Part shown: positions 9,301-17,059 of the stretch, piece after piece
Position numbering within the stretch: position 1 is the stretch's first letter
Layout: each line of letters starts with the position of its first letter
Source: Anaerolineae bacterium
GTDB taxonomy: Bacteria > Chloroflexota > Anaerolineae > Promineifilales > Promineifilaceae
Direction of reading: 5' to 3'
Assembly: GCA_030425205.1 (NCBI GenBank)
Contig: JAUIAP010000015.1
Location: 1 to 64,000, forward strand
DNA length: 64,000 bases
Program-made: the position numbers and the translations under genes
Notes under the pieces: generated by a model
What the model was told of the DNA's origin: nothing
Database searches by the model: none
Seen by the model: only the letters and a program-made list of their open reading frames with translations

Positions 9301-9442
9301 TGCAGATTACTATGAAACAGCCGTGTGGCAGCAGAGCCTTGCGTCAGCAAAAAGCGCAGTGACACCGGCTGAATTTGATCGCTGCTGGGCAGTGGGTCAG
9401 GCGATGTCACTTGCGGAGATGATCGCGCTAAGTACACCGTAA
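6347..9442 (+). CDS. SARP/BTAD-STAND-TPR transcriptional regulator
   Basis: 1031 aa AfsR-like regulator. Residues about 5-95 are an OmpR-type winged helix (ALFAYLAVEADRPHRRETLA). About 100-245 are the bacterial transcriptional activator domain. About 280-560 are a STAND/NB-ARC NTPase with Walker A GSGGMGKTRLA and a Walker B-like LWILDNLEQL. From about 640 to the end are TPR-like helices. Such proteins couple ligand sensing through TPRs to transcription. The TTG start at 6347 has AAGGAT upstream; no in-frame ATG precedes it. The last residues and the TAA stop (ACACCGTAA) come from the left terminal repeat of a MITE-like element, so the native C-terminus may have been altered. It is paralogous in architecture to the regulator at 47.5 kb. 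Confidence 0.88.
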   Translation: MRSQPIILTLFGDFSAQYQETLLTTFRSDKIRALFAYLAVEADRPHRRETLATLFWAEMSDSVAKRNLRQSLHRLKQTIGLDADWLEMTRQTVLLRGEWVETDIGRFQAHLTQCQTHPHKHLHACTDCLQQLTAAVTLYRGPFLQGLTLTDALGFEEWQTVERERLHQQALTALDLLTHAHEKRGDLEQALTFAQRQIELEPWRESAHRQVMRLLALQGQRDEAIAQFERCRTILLQAFGVAPVQKTLDLHAQIEAGTFENNQPAATTLYHFPTYFTPFVGRSAEITQLTQQLADPDCRLLTIVGSGGMGKTRLADAIGRNIAQTSEQFPDGILFASFAAVESADSIIPLIAANLGIALANQASPLDQITRLLADKQQLWILDNLEQLTAQAATILDLLRAIAGLKIIVTSREALRLQAEWLFTLDGLAFQPTDDGDSDAERLFWRVAKQQKVGLEVTQADLQAARKICQWVHGMPLALEMLATWVRHMSVGEIAQQVGNLDLLELRFQHIPERQRNLRTVFESTWQMLPAAAQAAATRLTVFRGSFDIDALMSVANVALSDLYLLLDKFMLSQAVPQRFAFHPLLWQFSAEKVTDAVAPIAAKHAEYYLTQLLVQGERLKSNAAAAAAQRIELEWDNIWQAWQWAVQQHAWESLRRAAPALADFALHRLLLPSAQAALDLAQNALALAPHTPANRHALAIVQWQAAHLYGGMHRFDAAAELLRNALTNCSRADFLGEFGRILTELGIMQWRLGNYDQAQQLLQEALQIAEQTADSAQIPYIMHHQANVLLTIGDYTSAEPLYTHAIMRLQADDNLPRTAAVLGDYGLLKAEITRLSAMTNQFEDANYAATAIPDVERSYAIYAELKHRSGKSLTGANLALLHLLSGNYVAAEHLLNELINGNFTIVYISVYLHLGHALHLQGRNEEAVHNYRLVLQDRKQGARLEDAYALTWLAKIRLEAGESADALILLSAADQLRQTFIILDADYYETAVWQQSLASAKSAVTPAEFDRCWAVGQAMSLAEMIALSTP

Positions 9443-9526
9443 AGTAACTCCCGTCATACCTGCGAAGGCAGGTATTCAGTCTTTTTCTAGGAGTGGATTC
9501 CCGCCTGTGCGGAATGACAGCCCCAT
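9431..9526 (+). mobile_element. MITE-like element, copy 2 (right end missing)
   Basis: Same orientation as copy 1. The left terminal repeat (GTACACCGTAAAGTAA), the ACCTGCGAAGGCAGGT hairpin and the second hairpin (CATTCC-type arms, eroded) are present, but the right terminal repeat is lost. It sits between convergent genes. The left end provides the stop codon of the SARP regulator and the right edge touches the stop codon of the AraC-type gene. Confidence 0.72.
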
Positions 9527-10440
9527 CATTTGAGCGGATGAATAATTTCAGTCAACCACTCCGCAGGATCGGGGACTTCACCGGGGTCTGTGATGTAAAC
9601 TTCCCATGGCGCACCGCCTGACTCTAAGTTATTTTCTATCATCCACTGCTGAATAGCGGCATGTCCTTCATTCAAACTATCGTAGGGGCCTTTATGAATG
9701 GTGGACACAATCTCGCCACCGACCAGCGACCCAAGCAAAATCTCTCCTTCGCCCGCTGCCGCTCCCGCAACAGGCATCCCTGCTTCAATGATGACCAATC
9801 CGGGTCCAAAGCTGACATAACGCGCCGTTGGATAGCCAGCGAACGGGATGCCCTGTGCCGTTGCAAACTGAAATACGGGGACAAGGGAATTTGCCAGTGC
9901 CGTCGCAATTTCTTCCGGCTTCACACTGCTCCGCATATATAAAAATGCGACTTCGTCAACTGTCTTTTTTGTGATTTCGTAACTCATATTAGCTCCTTTT
10001 ATATTGGGCTTTGACTGATTTGTGGTCGATGCGCGGTACAAACCAACGCATGGTGCGGCTCGGTTGGCCACGCTTAAATGCAACTGATATTGGCGTACAA
10101 AATAGTTGAATGTTGCTCGCTGTTGCTTGCGAAATTTACTTGGCGATTGTGAGAACAGCGCGCTAAATGCACGCGAGAACCCTTCAGGTGTGTCAAATCC
10201 CGCATCGAGCGCAATTTCCAACACACTCTTATGCGTGACAAGCAGCGCAGCCGCGGCACGCTGCAACCGAATACGACGACTAAACTGTAACGGACTTTCA
10301 CCCACTTCGGCACTAAAAATGCGCTGCAGATGAAACTGTGACCGTCCATCTGCCACCGCAAGGTCGGCCAAAGTCTTGGTTTCCCCATCAACATCGGCTA
10401 GCTGTGCAAGCAGCGGAAGCAGTTCTTCAAGTCGTGTCAT
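9526..10440 (-). CDS. AraC-family regulator with GyrI-like effector-binding domain
   Basis: 304 aa from ATG 10440 (the frame continues to 10485 with a poorly conserved leader). Residues about 5-110 hold two helix-turn-helix motifs of the AraC type (FHLQRIFSAEVGESPLQFSR and ALDAGFDTPEGFSRAFSALF). Residues about 152-304 form a GyrI/AraC effector-binding domain, beginning MSYEITKKTVDEVAFLYMR and ending in ITDPGEVPDPAEWLTEI. This Rob/SoxS-like architecture usually responds to small hydrophobic or cationic ligands. No gene is co-transcribed, so the regulon cannot be inferred. The junction between the two domains carries a strong internal ribosome-binding site, listed separately. Confidence 0.88.
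   Translation of the reverse strand: MTRLEELLPLLAQLADVDGETKTLADLAVADGRSQFHLQRIFSAEVGESPLQFSRRIRLQRAAAALLVTHKSVLEIALDAGFDTPEGFSRAFSALFSQSPSKFRKQQRATFNYFVRQYQLHLSVANRAAPCVGLYRASTTNQSKPNIKGANMSYEITKKTVDEVAFLYMRSSVKPEEIATALANSLVPVFQFATAQGIPFAGYPTARYVSFGPGLVIIEAGMPVAGAAAGEGEILLGSLVGGEIVSTIHKGPYDSLNEGHAAIQQWMIENNLESGGAPWEVYITDPGEVPDPAEWLTEIIHPLK
9985..10000 (-). promoter_or_regulatory. Internal Shine-Dalgarno and ATG before the effector domain of the AraC-type gene
   Basis: On the minus strand AAAAGGAGCT (plus 9991-10000) precedes an in-frame ATG (9985-9987) by three bases, so the core GGAG-ATG spacing is near optimal at about five. Translation from here would give a free 154-residue GyrI-like domain. 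The site is stronger than anything before the full-length start. Confidence 0.5.
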
Positions 10441-10705
10441 AATGTGTGCAATCTTAACAGAAAGGCAAGCGTGTTTCCTGACCATTCTTGCGGTGAGAAT
10501 CTGTCAAGTCATTTTTTTCATTGCACCACCCGAATTGACTCAAACGGGCAGCGTGACTGTTACGCAATGATTCGCCACCCAACACGCCACACATATAATG
10601 AGGCAAAGAGATTTTTGTGGGTATGTCGGTGAGGGTGTAAACTCTCATCGACATAGCTGCATTTTAGTTTAATGAGCCGTCATGGGCGGCACTCGACTCA
10701 ACAAT

Positions 10706-11689
10706 ATGAAGCCAACCATTTTTATTAGCCGCATGATTCCAGACCGTCCGCTCCAGCAACTCAAGATAGCGTGCAATGTAACAGTGTGGGAGGGCGAGAT
10801 GCCGCCGACGCGCCGTGAGCTGACTGCGGCGATAGCGGAGGTCGATGGCCTCATGTCGATGTTGACTGAACAAGTCGATGCGGAACTTTTAGATGCTGCC
10901 CCCAACCTAAAAGTGATCAGCAACTATGCCGTTGGCTATGACAACATCGATGTGGCGGCAGCAACGGCACGCGGGATTCCTGTGGGGAACACGCCGGGCG
11001 TGTTAACAGAGGCAACGGCCGATCATGCGTTTGCGCTCCTGTTGGCAGCGGCGCGGCGGATCGTTGAGGGGGTTGCCTATGTGCGCGAGGGTGCATGGAA
11101 GACGTGGAACCCGATCCAACTGCTCGGTTACGACGTGCATGGGGCAACGTTGGGAATTGTCGGGTTGGGACGCATTGGTCATGCGCTGGCAAAACGAGCG
11201 CAGGTATTTGGGATGAAGATCATTTATCACGGCGGCAGCAATGAGGCGTATGCAAGAGATACAAATGCCGTCCAAGTAGATTTTGAGACGTTGCTGCGTG
11301 AAAGTGATTTTATCAGCCTGCATACCCCCCTCACAGAAAACACATATCACATGATTGGCGCAGATGAACTGGCGATGATGAAGCGGTCGGCCGTTCTCGT
11401 CAATACGGCTAGGGGTGGGGTTATCGATACCGATGCGCTGGTGAATGCGTTGCAACGGGGTCTGATCGGCGCGGCTGCACTCGATGTGACGGAGCCAGAA
11501 CCAATTTCGGCCGATCATCCCCTCGTACACCTTCCCAACTGCATCGTCGTTCCCCACTTGGGCAGTGCCACTCGTGCCACCCGCGAGCGGATGGGCATGT
11601 TGGCGGCGCAAAATTTGCTGGCGGGATTGCGTGGCGAACCGTTGCCGAACTGTGTTAATCCTATTGTTTATGCGAAGCGAGAAGCTTAA
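10706..11689 (+). CDS. D-isomer-specific 2-hydroxyacid dehydrogenase (glyoxylate/hydroxypyruvate reductase-like)
   Basis: 327 aa from ATG 10706; the open frame begins at 10682, but the family normally starts at MKPTIFISR. NAD(P)-dependent reduction of 2-keto acids such as glyoxylate is the family reaction. Visible features are the substrate loop ISNYAVGYDNIDV, the Rossmann motif LGIVGLGRIGHALAKR, and the catalytic triad residues: Arg in NTARGG, Glu in DVTEPEP and His in VPHLGSAT. Length is normal for the family. It stands alone, and no photorespiratory or serine-pathway neighbours are visible, so the physiological substrate is uncertain. Confidence 0.93.
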   Translation: MKPTIFISRMIPDRPLQQLKIACNVTVWEGEMPPTRRELTAAIAEVDGLMSMLTEQVDAELLDAAPNLKVISNYAVGYDNIDVAAATARGIPVGNTPGVLTEATADHAFALLLAAARRIVEGVAYVREGAWKTWNPIQLLGYDVHGATLGIVGLGRIGHALAKRAQVFGMKIIYHGGSNEAYARDTNAVQVDFETLLRESDFISLHTPLTENTYHMIGADELAMMKRSAVLVNTARGGVIDTDALVNALQRGLIGAAALDVTEPEPISADHPLVHLPNCIVVPHLGSATRATRERMGMLAAQNLLAGLRGEPLPNCVNPIVYAKREA

Positions 11690-12397
11690 GCTCAAAAGGA
11701 TAGATTGTCTGGGCGTATTGCGTGTTGCGTATTGCGTAAGGCGGCGAAGCCGCAAGTGGTTAGTGATTAGTGGTAAGTGGTAAGTAAATGTGTTGACGCT
11801 TTTTCTTCACTAGCAACCAGCAACTAGCAACTATTGACGCTTACGGCGCACATTTTGATGTTGTACGCTGTATTGCCTTTGGCATACTGTCCACGTGCAG
11901 CTCTAACGCTGTCGCGCGGCCTTTCTCCTTTTCCGTCTCCTCTGCTGGCTCCTTCTCCCGCGGCTGATCGCCAAGCGTCTCTTCTTCTGCTGCTTTGTCG
12001 CTTTCCTCATGTTAAATCACCTTTGGTGCGGCGGTTCTGGTTGTTCGTCGGGCGACCAACGTTGCCCCCAGACACCCGTTGGGCAGCGTTGGCTCTTATG
12101 GAGGCGGCAGTCCTAGACTGCAAGCCTGTTGTGAAAACCCGAGCGATTCACCTTTACTTTATGGACATTTCGCCGCTGTGTCAATCGGTTTGACTAACTG
12201 GATTCTGATGTTCGCGGCGTGTATATTGCAAGTGGCGTAAAAATCAGTTTGCCGCCATCGTGCCGATACGAATCGTCACAGCGTTCATGATGCCACAAGC
12301 GAATCGTGTCCATGTATTGCAAGCAATTTGTAGAGAATGTGTTACACTTTTGCGCAGCATGATATGATTGCAAAAGTGCATGATAGGAGCTGAAAGC
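11690..12397. other. 700-bp intergenic region with low-complexity repeats
   Basis: Starts with short tandem words (GCGTATTGCGTGTTGCG near 11710 and variants of TTAGTGATTAGTGGTAAG near 11760). A pyrimidine-rich stretch follows at about 11905-12010 whose complement could encode a small basic peptide (listed separately). No convincing larger gene is present. A forward frame at 11834-12193 has no ribosome-binding site and atypical composition. The last 100 bp probably hold the promoter of the hydrolase gene. Confidence 0.5.
11903..12010 (-). CDS. Possible 35-aa Arg/Lys-rich peptide
   Basis: ATG at 12010 is preceded by AAAGGTGA (spacing about six) and opens a 35-codon frame ending TAG. About half the residues are Arg or Lys (it begins MRKATKQQKKRRLAISRG). 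It uses many AGA/AGG codons, unlike the neighbouring genes. The same purine-rich strand also reads as a Glu-rich frame, so this may be a purine tract rather than a gene. It is included because the ribosome-binding site is good. Confidence 0.28.
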   Translation of the reverse strand: MRKATKQQKKRRLAISRGRRSQQRRRKRRKAARQR

Positions 12398-13243
12398 GTG
12401 ATTCCAAGTGACAACTTTGTTGAGATCGGGTTAAAAATTCACGTCCGTGTTTGGTCGGCCGATGCGGCAAAAACGCCCTTTCTGCTCGTCCATGGGTTGG
12501 CGAGCAATGCGCAAACATGGGATCAGGTCGCGCGGATATTGGCGGAGGCAGGCCATCCCGTCGTTGCCATCGATCAGCGGGGTCATGGAATGAGTGATAA
12601 GCCAGATGAGGGGTATGACTTTGCAACGATTGCCGCAGATTTGCACAAACTGATTCAGGCGTTTGGTTGGGAAAAACCCATCTTGGTGGGGCAGTCATGG
12701 GGAGGCAACGTCATGCTCTCGTTTGGGGTGCGCTATCCCGACGTGGCACGTGGGTTGGTCTTCGTCGATGGTGGATTTTTCGATTTGCAGATGCGATCGG
12801 CCGATTGGGATGCAACCAAACAGACGCTAACCCCACCGAATCTGCTTGGCACACCACGCGCCCAGATGCGTCAATGGATGCACCGTAACCATCCCGATTG
12901 GAGCGATGAAGGGGTTGAGGGGCAGCTTGGCAACTTTGAAATTTTGGCAGATGGGACGGTGCGGCCATGGCTGACGCTCGATCGCCATCTGAAAATTTTA
13001 CGTGCACTGTGGGAGCAGCGACCACGCGAACTGTTTCCACAAATCCGTGTTCCTGTTCTCATCACCGTCGCGGGGACGCAAGGGGCAGATGCGGTCAAGG
13101 ATGAGATGGTTGCAGCCGCCGCTGCGGGTCTCGCATCCGCACAAATTGTGTGGCTGGCAGACACCGATCATGATATTCACGTACATCGGCCGAAAAAGCT
13201 GGCCACGTTGTTTTTAGAGTGGTTAAAAGATATCGGTGAATAG
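12398..13243 (+). CDS. Alpha/beta-fold hydrolase
   Basis: 281 aa from GTG 12398, which has AGGAGC at a spacing of seven; an earlier TTG at 12368 lacks support. Core motifs are the oxyanion segment LLVHGLASNAQTW, AIDQRGHGMSDKP, the nucleophile elbow VGQSWGGNVM (Ser) and the late His in ADTDHDIHVHRPKKLA. An acidic residue should come from the strand near PVLITVAGTQGADAV. No signal peptide is present, so it is cytoplasmic. The family hydrolyses esters, epoxides, haloalkanes or lactones, and the sequence does not say which. It is followed at 48 bp by the GATase-like gene, a possible operon. Confidence 0.9.
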   Translation: MIPSDNFVEIGLKIHVRVWSADAAKTPFLLVHGLASNAQTWDQVARILAEAGHPVVAIDQRGHGMSDKPDEGYDFATIAADLHKLIQAFGWEKPILVGQSWGGNVMLSFGVRYPDVARGLVFVDGGFFDLQMRSADWDATKQTLTPPNLLGTPRAQMRQWMHRNHPDWSDEGVEGQLGNFEILADGTVRPWLTLDRHLKILRALWEQRPRELFPQIRVPVLITVAGTQGADAVKDEMVAAAAAGLASAQIVWLADTDHDIHVHRPKKLATLFLEWLKDIGE

Positions 13244-13291
13244 TGGCAATACACTTCCTGTATACGAGAAACTATTTACCACAAACTAAAA

Positions 13292-14338
13292 ATGAATTTA
13301 GGGTTGATTTGCATCTTGGGATCGGGTGAGACGCTAGCAAGCAGTGGCAAGACGCACGAGTACGTGGCGCAGCGGTTGCCTGAAAACCCAAAAATTGTCA
13401 TTTTGGAAACGCCGGCGGGATTCGAGCCTAATTCGGCCGATGTTGCCGCCAAAATCAAAACGTTTCTCGAACGCCGGCTGCAAAACTACGCCCCACAAAT
13501 TGACGTACTCCCCGCACGCAAAAAAAAGACACCCTTCAGCCCCAACAACCATGAAATCGTTGCGCCCATTTTGGTTGCCGACGAGATTTTATTAGGACCC
13601 GGCAGCCCCTCTTATGGCGCCACGCAGCTGAAAAACTCACTCGCCAGCGAGATGATAAAAGCGCGTCACCGACTCGGTAGCACGCTCTTTTTGTCCAGCT
13701 CCTCAACGCTGGCGTTTAGCAAATTCACGATGCCCGTCTATGAAATCTACAAGGTGGGCGACGATCTGCATTGGAAAGAGGGAGTCAACTTTTTTGAGCC
13801 ATTTGGCTGGGAGATCTCGATCATTCCACACTGGGACAATAATGACGGCGGCGAGACGGTTGATACAAGTCGTTGCTATGTCGGGCAAGATCGTTTTGAA
13901 CGCTTGCGCGCCCTGTTGCCCGCGGGTCAAACAATTATTGGACTGGACGAGCATACGTCCGTCGTCTTTGATTTTTCGATGGCGTGCTGCCATGTGTTGG
14001 GCAAGAGTGGCGTCGTCATCCTGCAAGATGAGCGCACCGCTACATTTAAGAGCGGCGATTCGTTTCCATTTTCAATTTTCGGCGCGTGGCGGGAGCCAGC
14101 AAACGACGACATTTCGGCCGAAGTTTGGCAACAAGCCCTCGCAGTAGAAGCGACGATCCAATCCGAGCAATCTGCCGTCGATGACCCGCCCGAGCAGATC
14201 ATTGCGCTGGCACAAGAACGCAGTGTCGCCCGTGACAACAAGAATTGGGCGCAATCTGATGCGTTACGCGACGAAATTAGCGCACTGGGTTGGCAAATTA
14301 ACGACACAAGTACAGGCTACGAACTGGAACGAACCTAA
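13292..14338 (+). CDS. GATase-like (peptidase S51-like fold) protein fused to a CysS/YqeB-type C-terminal domain
   Basis: 348 aa, cytoplasmic. The first 250 residues look like a class I glutamine-amidotransferase-like alpha/beta fold: ICILGSGETLASSGKTHEYV at the N-terminus, LLGPGSPSYGATQLKNS, a serine-rich elbow (LFLSSSSTLAFSKF), and IIGLDEHTSVVFDF. This order resembles S51/cyanophycinase-type proteins, but the canonical catalytic set is not certain. The last 50 residues (IIALAQERSVARDNKNWAQ, then SDALRDEISALGWQIND) match the small C-terminal domain of cysteinyl-tRNA synthetase and YqeB. The start ATG has no obvious ribosome-binding site. Function unknown; the tail suggests tRNA or CysRS-related interaction, which is inference. 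Confidence 0.75.
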   Translation: MNLGLICILGSGETLASSGKTHEYVAQRLPENPKIVILETPAGFEPNSADVAAKIKTFLERRLQNYAPQIDVLPARKKKTPFSPNNHEIVAPILVADEILLGPGSPSYGATQLKNSLASEMIKARHRLGSTLFLSSSSTLAFSKFTMPVYEIYKVGDDLHWKEGVNFFEPFGWEISIIPHWDNNDGGETVDTSRCYVGQDRFERLRALLPAGQTIIGLDEHTSVVFDFSMACCHVLGKSGVVILQDERTATFKSGDSFPFSIFGAWREPANDDISAEVWQQALAVEATIQSEQSAVDDPPEQIIALAQERSVARDNKNWAQSDALRDEISALGWQINDTSTGYELERT

Positions 14339-14343
14339 CGATT

Positions 14344-14363
14344 TCTCCCCCAACTGGGGGAGA
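14344..14363. terminator. Short GC hairpin after the GATase-like gene
   Basis: TCTCCCCC and GGGGGAGA arms (14344-14351, 14356-14363) with a four-base loop, six bases past the stop codon. No clear T-tract follows. Confidence 0.35.
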
Positions 14364-14608
14364 GAAGCGTGACCAGTTGACCGATGTATTGCCGCTTCTC
14401 TTCGAGTACGATTATCAATCGCACTGTATCTGGATAGTCCCACTCGACCCGCGTCATTTCCCCCCTTTTTGCAATCGGATTTAGAAAACAACGCATTGAT
14501 GCGGCTATCGCGGAACATTGCCGCGCTTTTTTTGTATAGACAGACACCATCATTCAATCGTGTCGGAGGAGAGCGCAACGACTCCTGCTGCTCAAAGGAG
14601 GCAGCACA

Positions 14609-15112
14609 ATGATGAACAATGAACCCCAATATATTACCGCGCACGGCAAGATGCGTTTAGAAAGAGACCTAGTCGAGCTTGAAACTGTCAAGCGAGACGA
14701 GCTGGACGAATTAGTGTCAGAGGCCGCAAACGGCAGCGATTCGGCCGAAAATAGCGAAATGCAAAATCTTCAGCATGACCGTGACCTGCTCACCGTTCGC
14801 ATCGAGACCCTGCGCAACACGCTGGAAAACGTCACGATAATCGAGACCGATGTCGTGACGGACAGTGTCCACATTGGCTCAACCGTCTTGATACAAGAGG
14901 AGGACGAGGAGCCAGAAAGCTATATGATCGTTGGATCGGCCGAAGCTAACCCAGCACGCGGCATGATCTCTAACGTTTCCCCACTGGGCAAGCTCCTGCT
15001 GGGCAAACAAGCGGGCGATAGCGTCTGCGTCGAAACCCATTCAGAGACGACCTGCTTTCGCATTCTGCGTATCCAGAAAGCTAAAGACAAGCGTCACTAT
15101 GCTGCAATCTGA
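14609..15112 (+). CDS. GreA/GreB-family transcription elongation factor
   Basis: 167 aa. Residues about 10-85 form the antiparallel coiled coil that enters the RNA polymerase secondary channel. The tip region (EAANGSDSAENSEMQN) keeps the Asp...Glu pair needed to stimulate transcript cleavage. The C-terminal globular FKBP-like domain starts near VHIGSTVLIQ and includes ISNVSPLGKLLLGKQAGDSV. AAGGAGG lies just before the ATG, a strong translation signal. The insertion of a SAE triplet encoded by the TCGGCCGA palindrome occurs within the tip itself. The protein diverges from housekeeping GreA, so it is probably a paralogue. The glycosyltransferase gene follows 19 bp downstream. Confidence 0.88.
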   Translation: MMNNEPQYITAHGKMRLERDLVELETVKRDELDELVSEAANGSDSAENSEMQNLQHDRDLLTVRIETLRNTLENVTIIETDVVTDSVHIGSTVLIQEEDEEPESYMIVGSAEANPARGMISNVSPLGKLLLGKQAGDSVCVETHSETTCFRILRIQKAKDKRHYAAI

Positions 15113-15131
15113 ACCAATCAGAAGGAAAGTT

Positions 15132-16148
15132 ATGCGAATTGCAATGCTCTCACCGATTGCGTGGCGCACGCCGCCGCGCCATTATGGCCCATGGGAAAGT
15201 GTCGTCTCCGTTTTGACGGAAGGATTAGTCGAACGGGGTCATGACGTGACGTTGTTTGCGACGGGGGATTCGCTGACGAGCGGAACGCTGCGCGCCGTCT
15301 GTCCGCAGGGGTACGAGGAGGATCAGACGATCGTCCCCAAAGTGTGGGAAGCCCTGCACATCACCAACCTGTTTGACGATGCGGATGGGTTTGACGTGAT
15401 TCACAATCACTTTGATTTTCTGCCACTGACCTATACGGGAATGACTAAAACGCCCGTTGTGACGACGATTCACGGCTTTTCGTCGGCCGGCATTTTGCCC
15501 GTTTACGAAAAGTACAACGAGCGTGTCGCCTATGTCTCGATCAGTGATTCTGACCGTGCGCCACAGCTCGATTATGAACGAACGATCTATCACGGGATCG
15601 ATTTGGCACAGTTCGATTTTCAGTCACGACCGGATGATTATTTGCTGTTTTTCGGCCGAATCCACCCCGACAAAGGGGCAAAAGAAGCGATCGAGATCGC
15701 CAAACGCAGCAACAAAAAGCTGATCATGGCGGGTATCATTCAAGATCACTCCTACTTTCAGCGGCACATCCACGCGCAAATCGACAATCGGCGCGTCATC
15801 TATAAAGGCAGCGTCGGGCCAGTCGAGCGCAACCAGCTTTTGGGCAAGGCGGCGGCACTGCTGCATCCGATCAACTTTGAGGAGCCGTTTGGGTTGTCTG
15901 TCGTCGAAGCGATGGCGTGCGGAACCCCCGTCATCGCGTTTAGGCGCGGCAGTATGCCAGAGATTATCGATGACGGACGCAACGGCTACTTAGTGAAAAA
16001 CGTGCATGAGGCGGTTGATCAAGTGCCACGCATCAGTATTCTCAGTCGTTCCGCCTGTCGGCGCACGGTGGAAGAACGTTTCAGCGTCGAGCGGATGGTC
16101 GATCAATACTGTGATCTCTATCAACAGATTGTGGGAAAGCGCAGCTAA
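15132..16148 (+). CDS. Glycosyltransferase family 4 (GT-B fold)
   Basis: 338 aa from ATG 15132 (GGAAAG upstream; the open frame reaches back to 15099, overlapping the gre gene). The N-terminal Rossmann domain contains MLSPIAWRTPPRHYGPWES and VERGHDVTLFATG. The C-terminal nucleotide-sugar domain contains LLFFGRIHPDKGAKEAIEIA and the EX7E motif in EEPFGLSVVEAMACGTPVIA. Retaining transfer from an activated sugar is the family reaction; acceptor unknown. This sequence subtype is common as a single gene beside unrelated functions. Likely co-transcribed with the GreA-like gene. Confidence 0.92.
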   Translation: MRIAMLSPIAWRTPPRHYGPWESVVSVLTEGLVERGHDVTLFATGDSLTSGTLRAVCPQGYEEDQTIVPKVWEALHITNLFDDADGFDVIHNHFDFLPLTYTGMTKTPVVTTIHGFSSAGILPVYEKYNERVAYVSISDSDRAPQLDYERTIYHGIDLAQFDFQSRPDDYLLFFGRIHPDKGAKEAIEIAKRSNKKLIMAGIIQDHSYFQRHIHAQIDNRRVIYKGSVGPVERNQLLGKAAALLHPINFEEPFGLSVVEAMACGTPVIAFRRGSMPEIIDDGRNGYLVKNVHEAVDQVPRISILSRSACRRTVEERFSVERMVDQYCDLYQQIVGKRS

Positions 16149-16279
16149 TCATTGGGGTTGAATTAAGCGCGTTGTCACGCGATCAAACAGACCGAGCGTA
16201 AAGGATTCGTCCCCAAAATCGTCTACGCTTGATTCACCATGCTATACTGATGATCCCACAGGAGTAGCAAAGGTGAGAA

Positions 16280-16885
16280 ATGACAAAAAACACAAACAGT
16301 TTCTTAAAAGACCGCGTTTACTTTGTGCATGACTGGTTGATTCGAGCTGGCAAGGTCGTTTCGGCCGATCAGTTTGGACACATTTTTAGTGAAGAGGCAC
16401 CGCCCATTGGCTGGCATCTCTGGCATATGGCGCGATTTGCGGATCGGTTGCAAGCAAAATTGGCGACTGTCACGACTGGTTCAGAAGCGGCTGAAATTTG
16501 GTATCGGGATAATATCTCTACCCAGTGGGGTATTTTGGCAAGCGAGCTAGGGGTGTTTGAATCGGGAATGGGACAGTCGCATCAACAAGCGCAGGCAACC
16601 ATTGTGCAGGTTGGTCAAACAGCCGTAATTGATTATGCACAAGTCGCGTTCGAGGCTTGCGATGCAGCGGTCGCCCAATTGTCTGATACGGACTTTGACA
16701 AAACGTTTTACGGCCTTTTTGATTATGCCTATGATGCAAATTCGGGAGAGGTGTGGGCGAGCGAGCCAAGAGAGTCTGTCGTTGCGCAAGATTTGATATT
16801 TCATGCGACGCACGGCAGCCGGCACATGGGCATGATGGAAGCACTGCGCGGTTTGCTAGGCACTGCTGGCACGCTTTCTGTTTGA
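16280..16885 (+). CDS. DinB-like four-helix protein
   Basis: 201 aa. Start ATG preceded by AAGGTGAG. It has the typical layout of the DinB/DUF664 four-helix bundle: helix 1 with VHDWLIRAGKVVSADQFG, then PPIGWHLWHMARFADRL supplying the first metal His, and a final helix with FHATHGSRHMGMMEALRG giving the His-X3-His-like pair. Members bind a divalent metal and some are thiol-dependent transferases; the substrate here is unknown. It is monocistronic, followed by the GTGCGTG hairpin region. Confidence 0.8.
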   Translation: MTKNTNSFLKDRVYFVHDWLIRAGKVVSADQFGHIFSEEAPPIGWHLWHMARFADRLQAKLATVTTGSEAAEIWYRDNISTQWGILASELGVFESGMGQSHQQAQATIVQVGQTAVIDYAQVAFEACDAAVAQLSDTDFDKTFYGLFDYAYDANSGEVWASEPRESVVAQDLIFHATHGSRHMGMMEALRGLLGTAGTLSV

Positions 16886-16931
16886 AGATGGGGTGTTGTG
16901 TTAGGGTCATGAAGTTCTCGCTGCAAGGCAA

Positions 16932-17014
16932 AACGTGGTACGTGGTGCGTGGTGCGTGGTGCGTGGTGCGTGAACTGGAACTCCATCACGCACCACGCAC
17001 CACGCATTACGCAC
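16932..17014. repeat. Large inverted repeat built from GTGCGTG heptamers
   Basis: The left arm contains about four tandem GTGCGTG units (16937-16972). The right arm (16985-17014) contains the complementary CACGCAC units, with ACTGGAACTCCAT in the loop. The arms can pair in several registers because the units are tandem. It lies between the DinB gene and the PAS kinase. A weaker relative (GCGTATTGCGTGTTGCG) lies at about 11710. Confidence 0.6.
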
Positions 17015-17059
17015 TAAGGCCCGAAAACCTAAAGACAGAACAATGTGCGGATAGGATGA

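Noticed and set aside
11834..12193. 119-aa plus-strand open frame in the gap after the dehydrogenase
   Set aside because: No ribosome-binding site, odd Pro/Ser/Leu composition, crosses low-complexity repeats; looks like random open frame.
16932..17014. GTGCGTG tandem units considered as a CRISPR remnant
   Set aside because: Units are seven bases without spacers, arranged as a hairpin; no cas genes.
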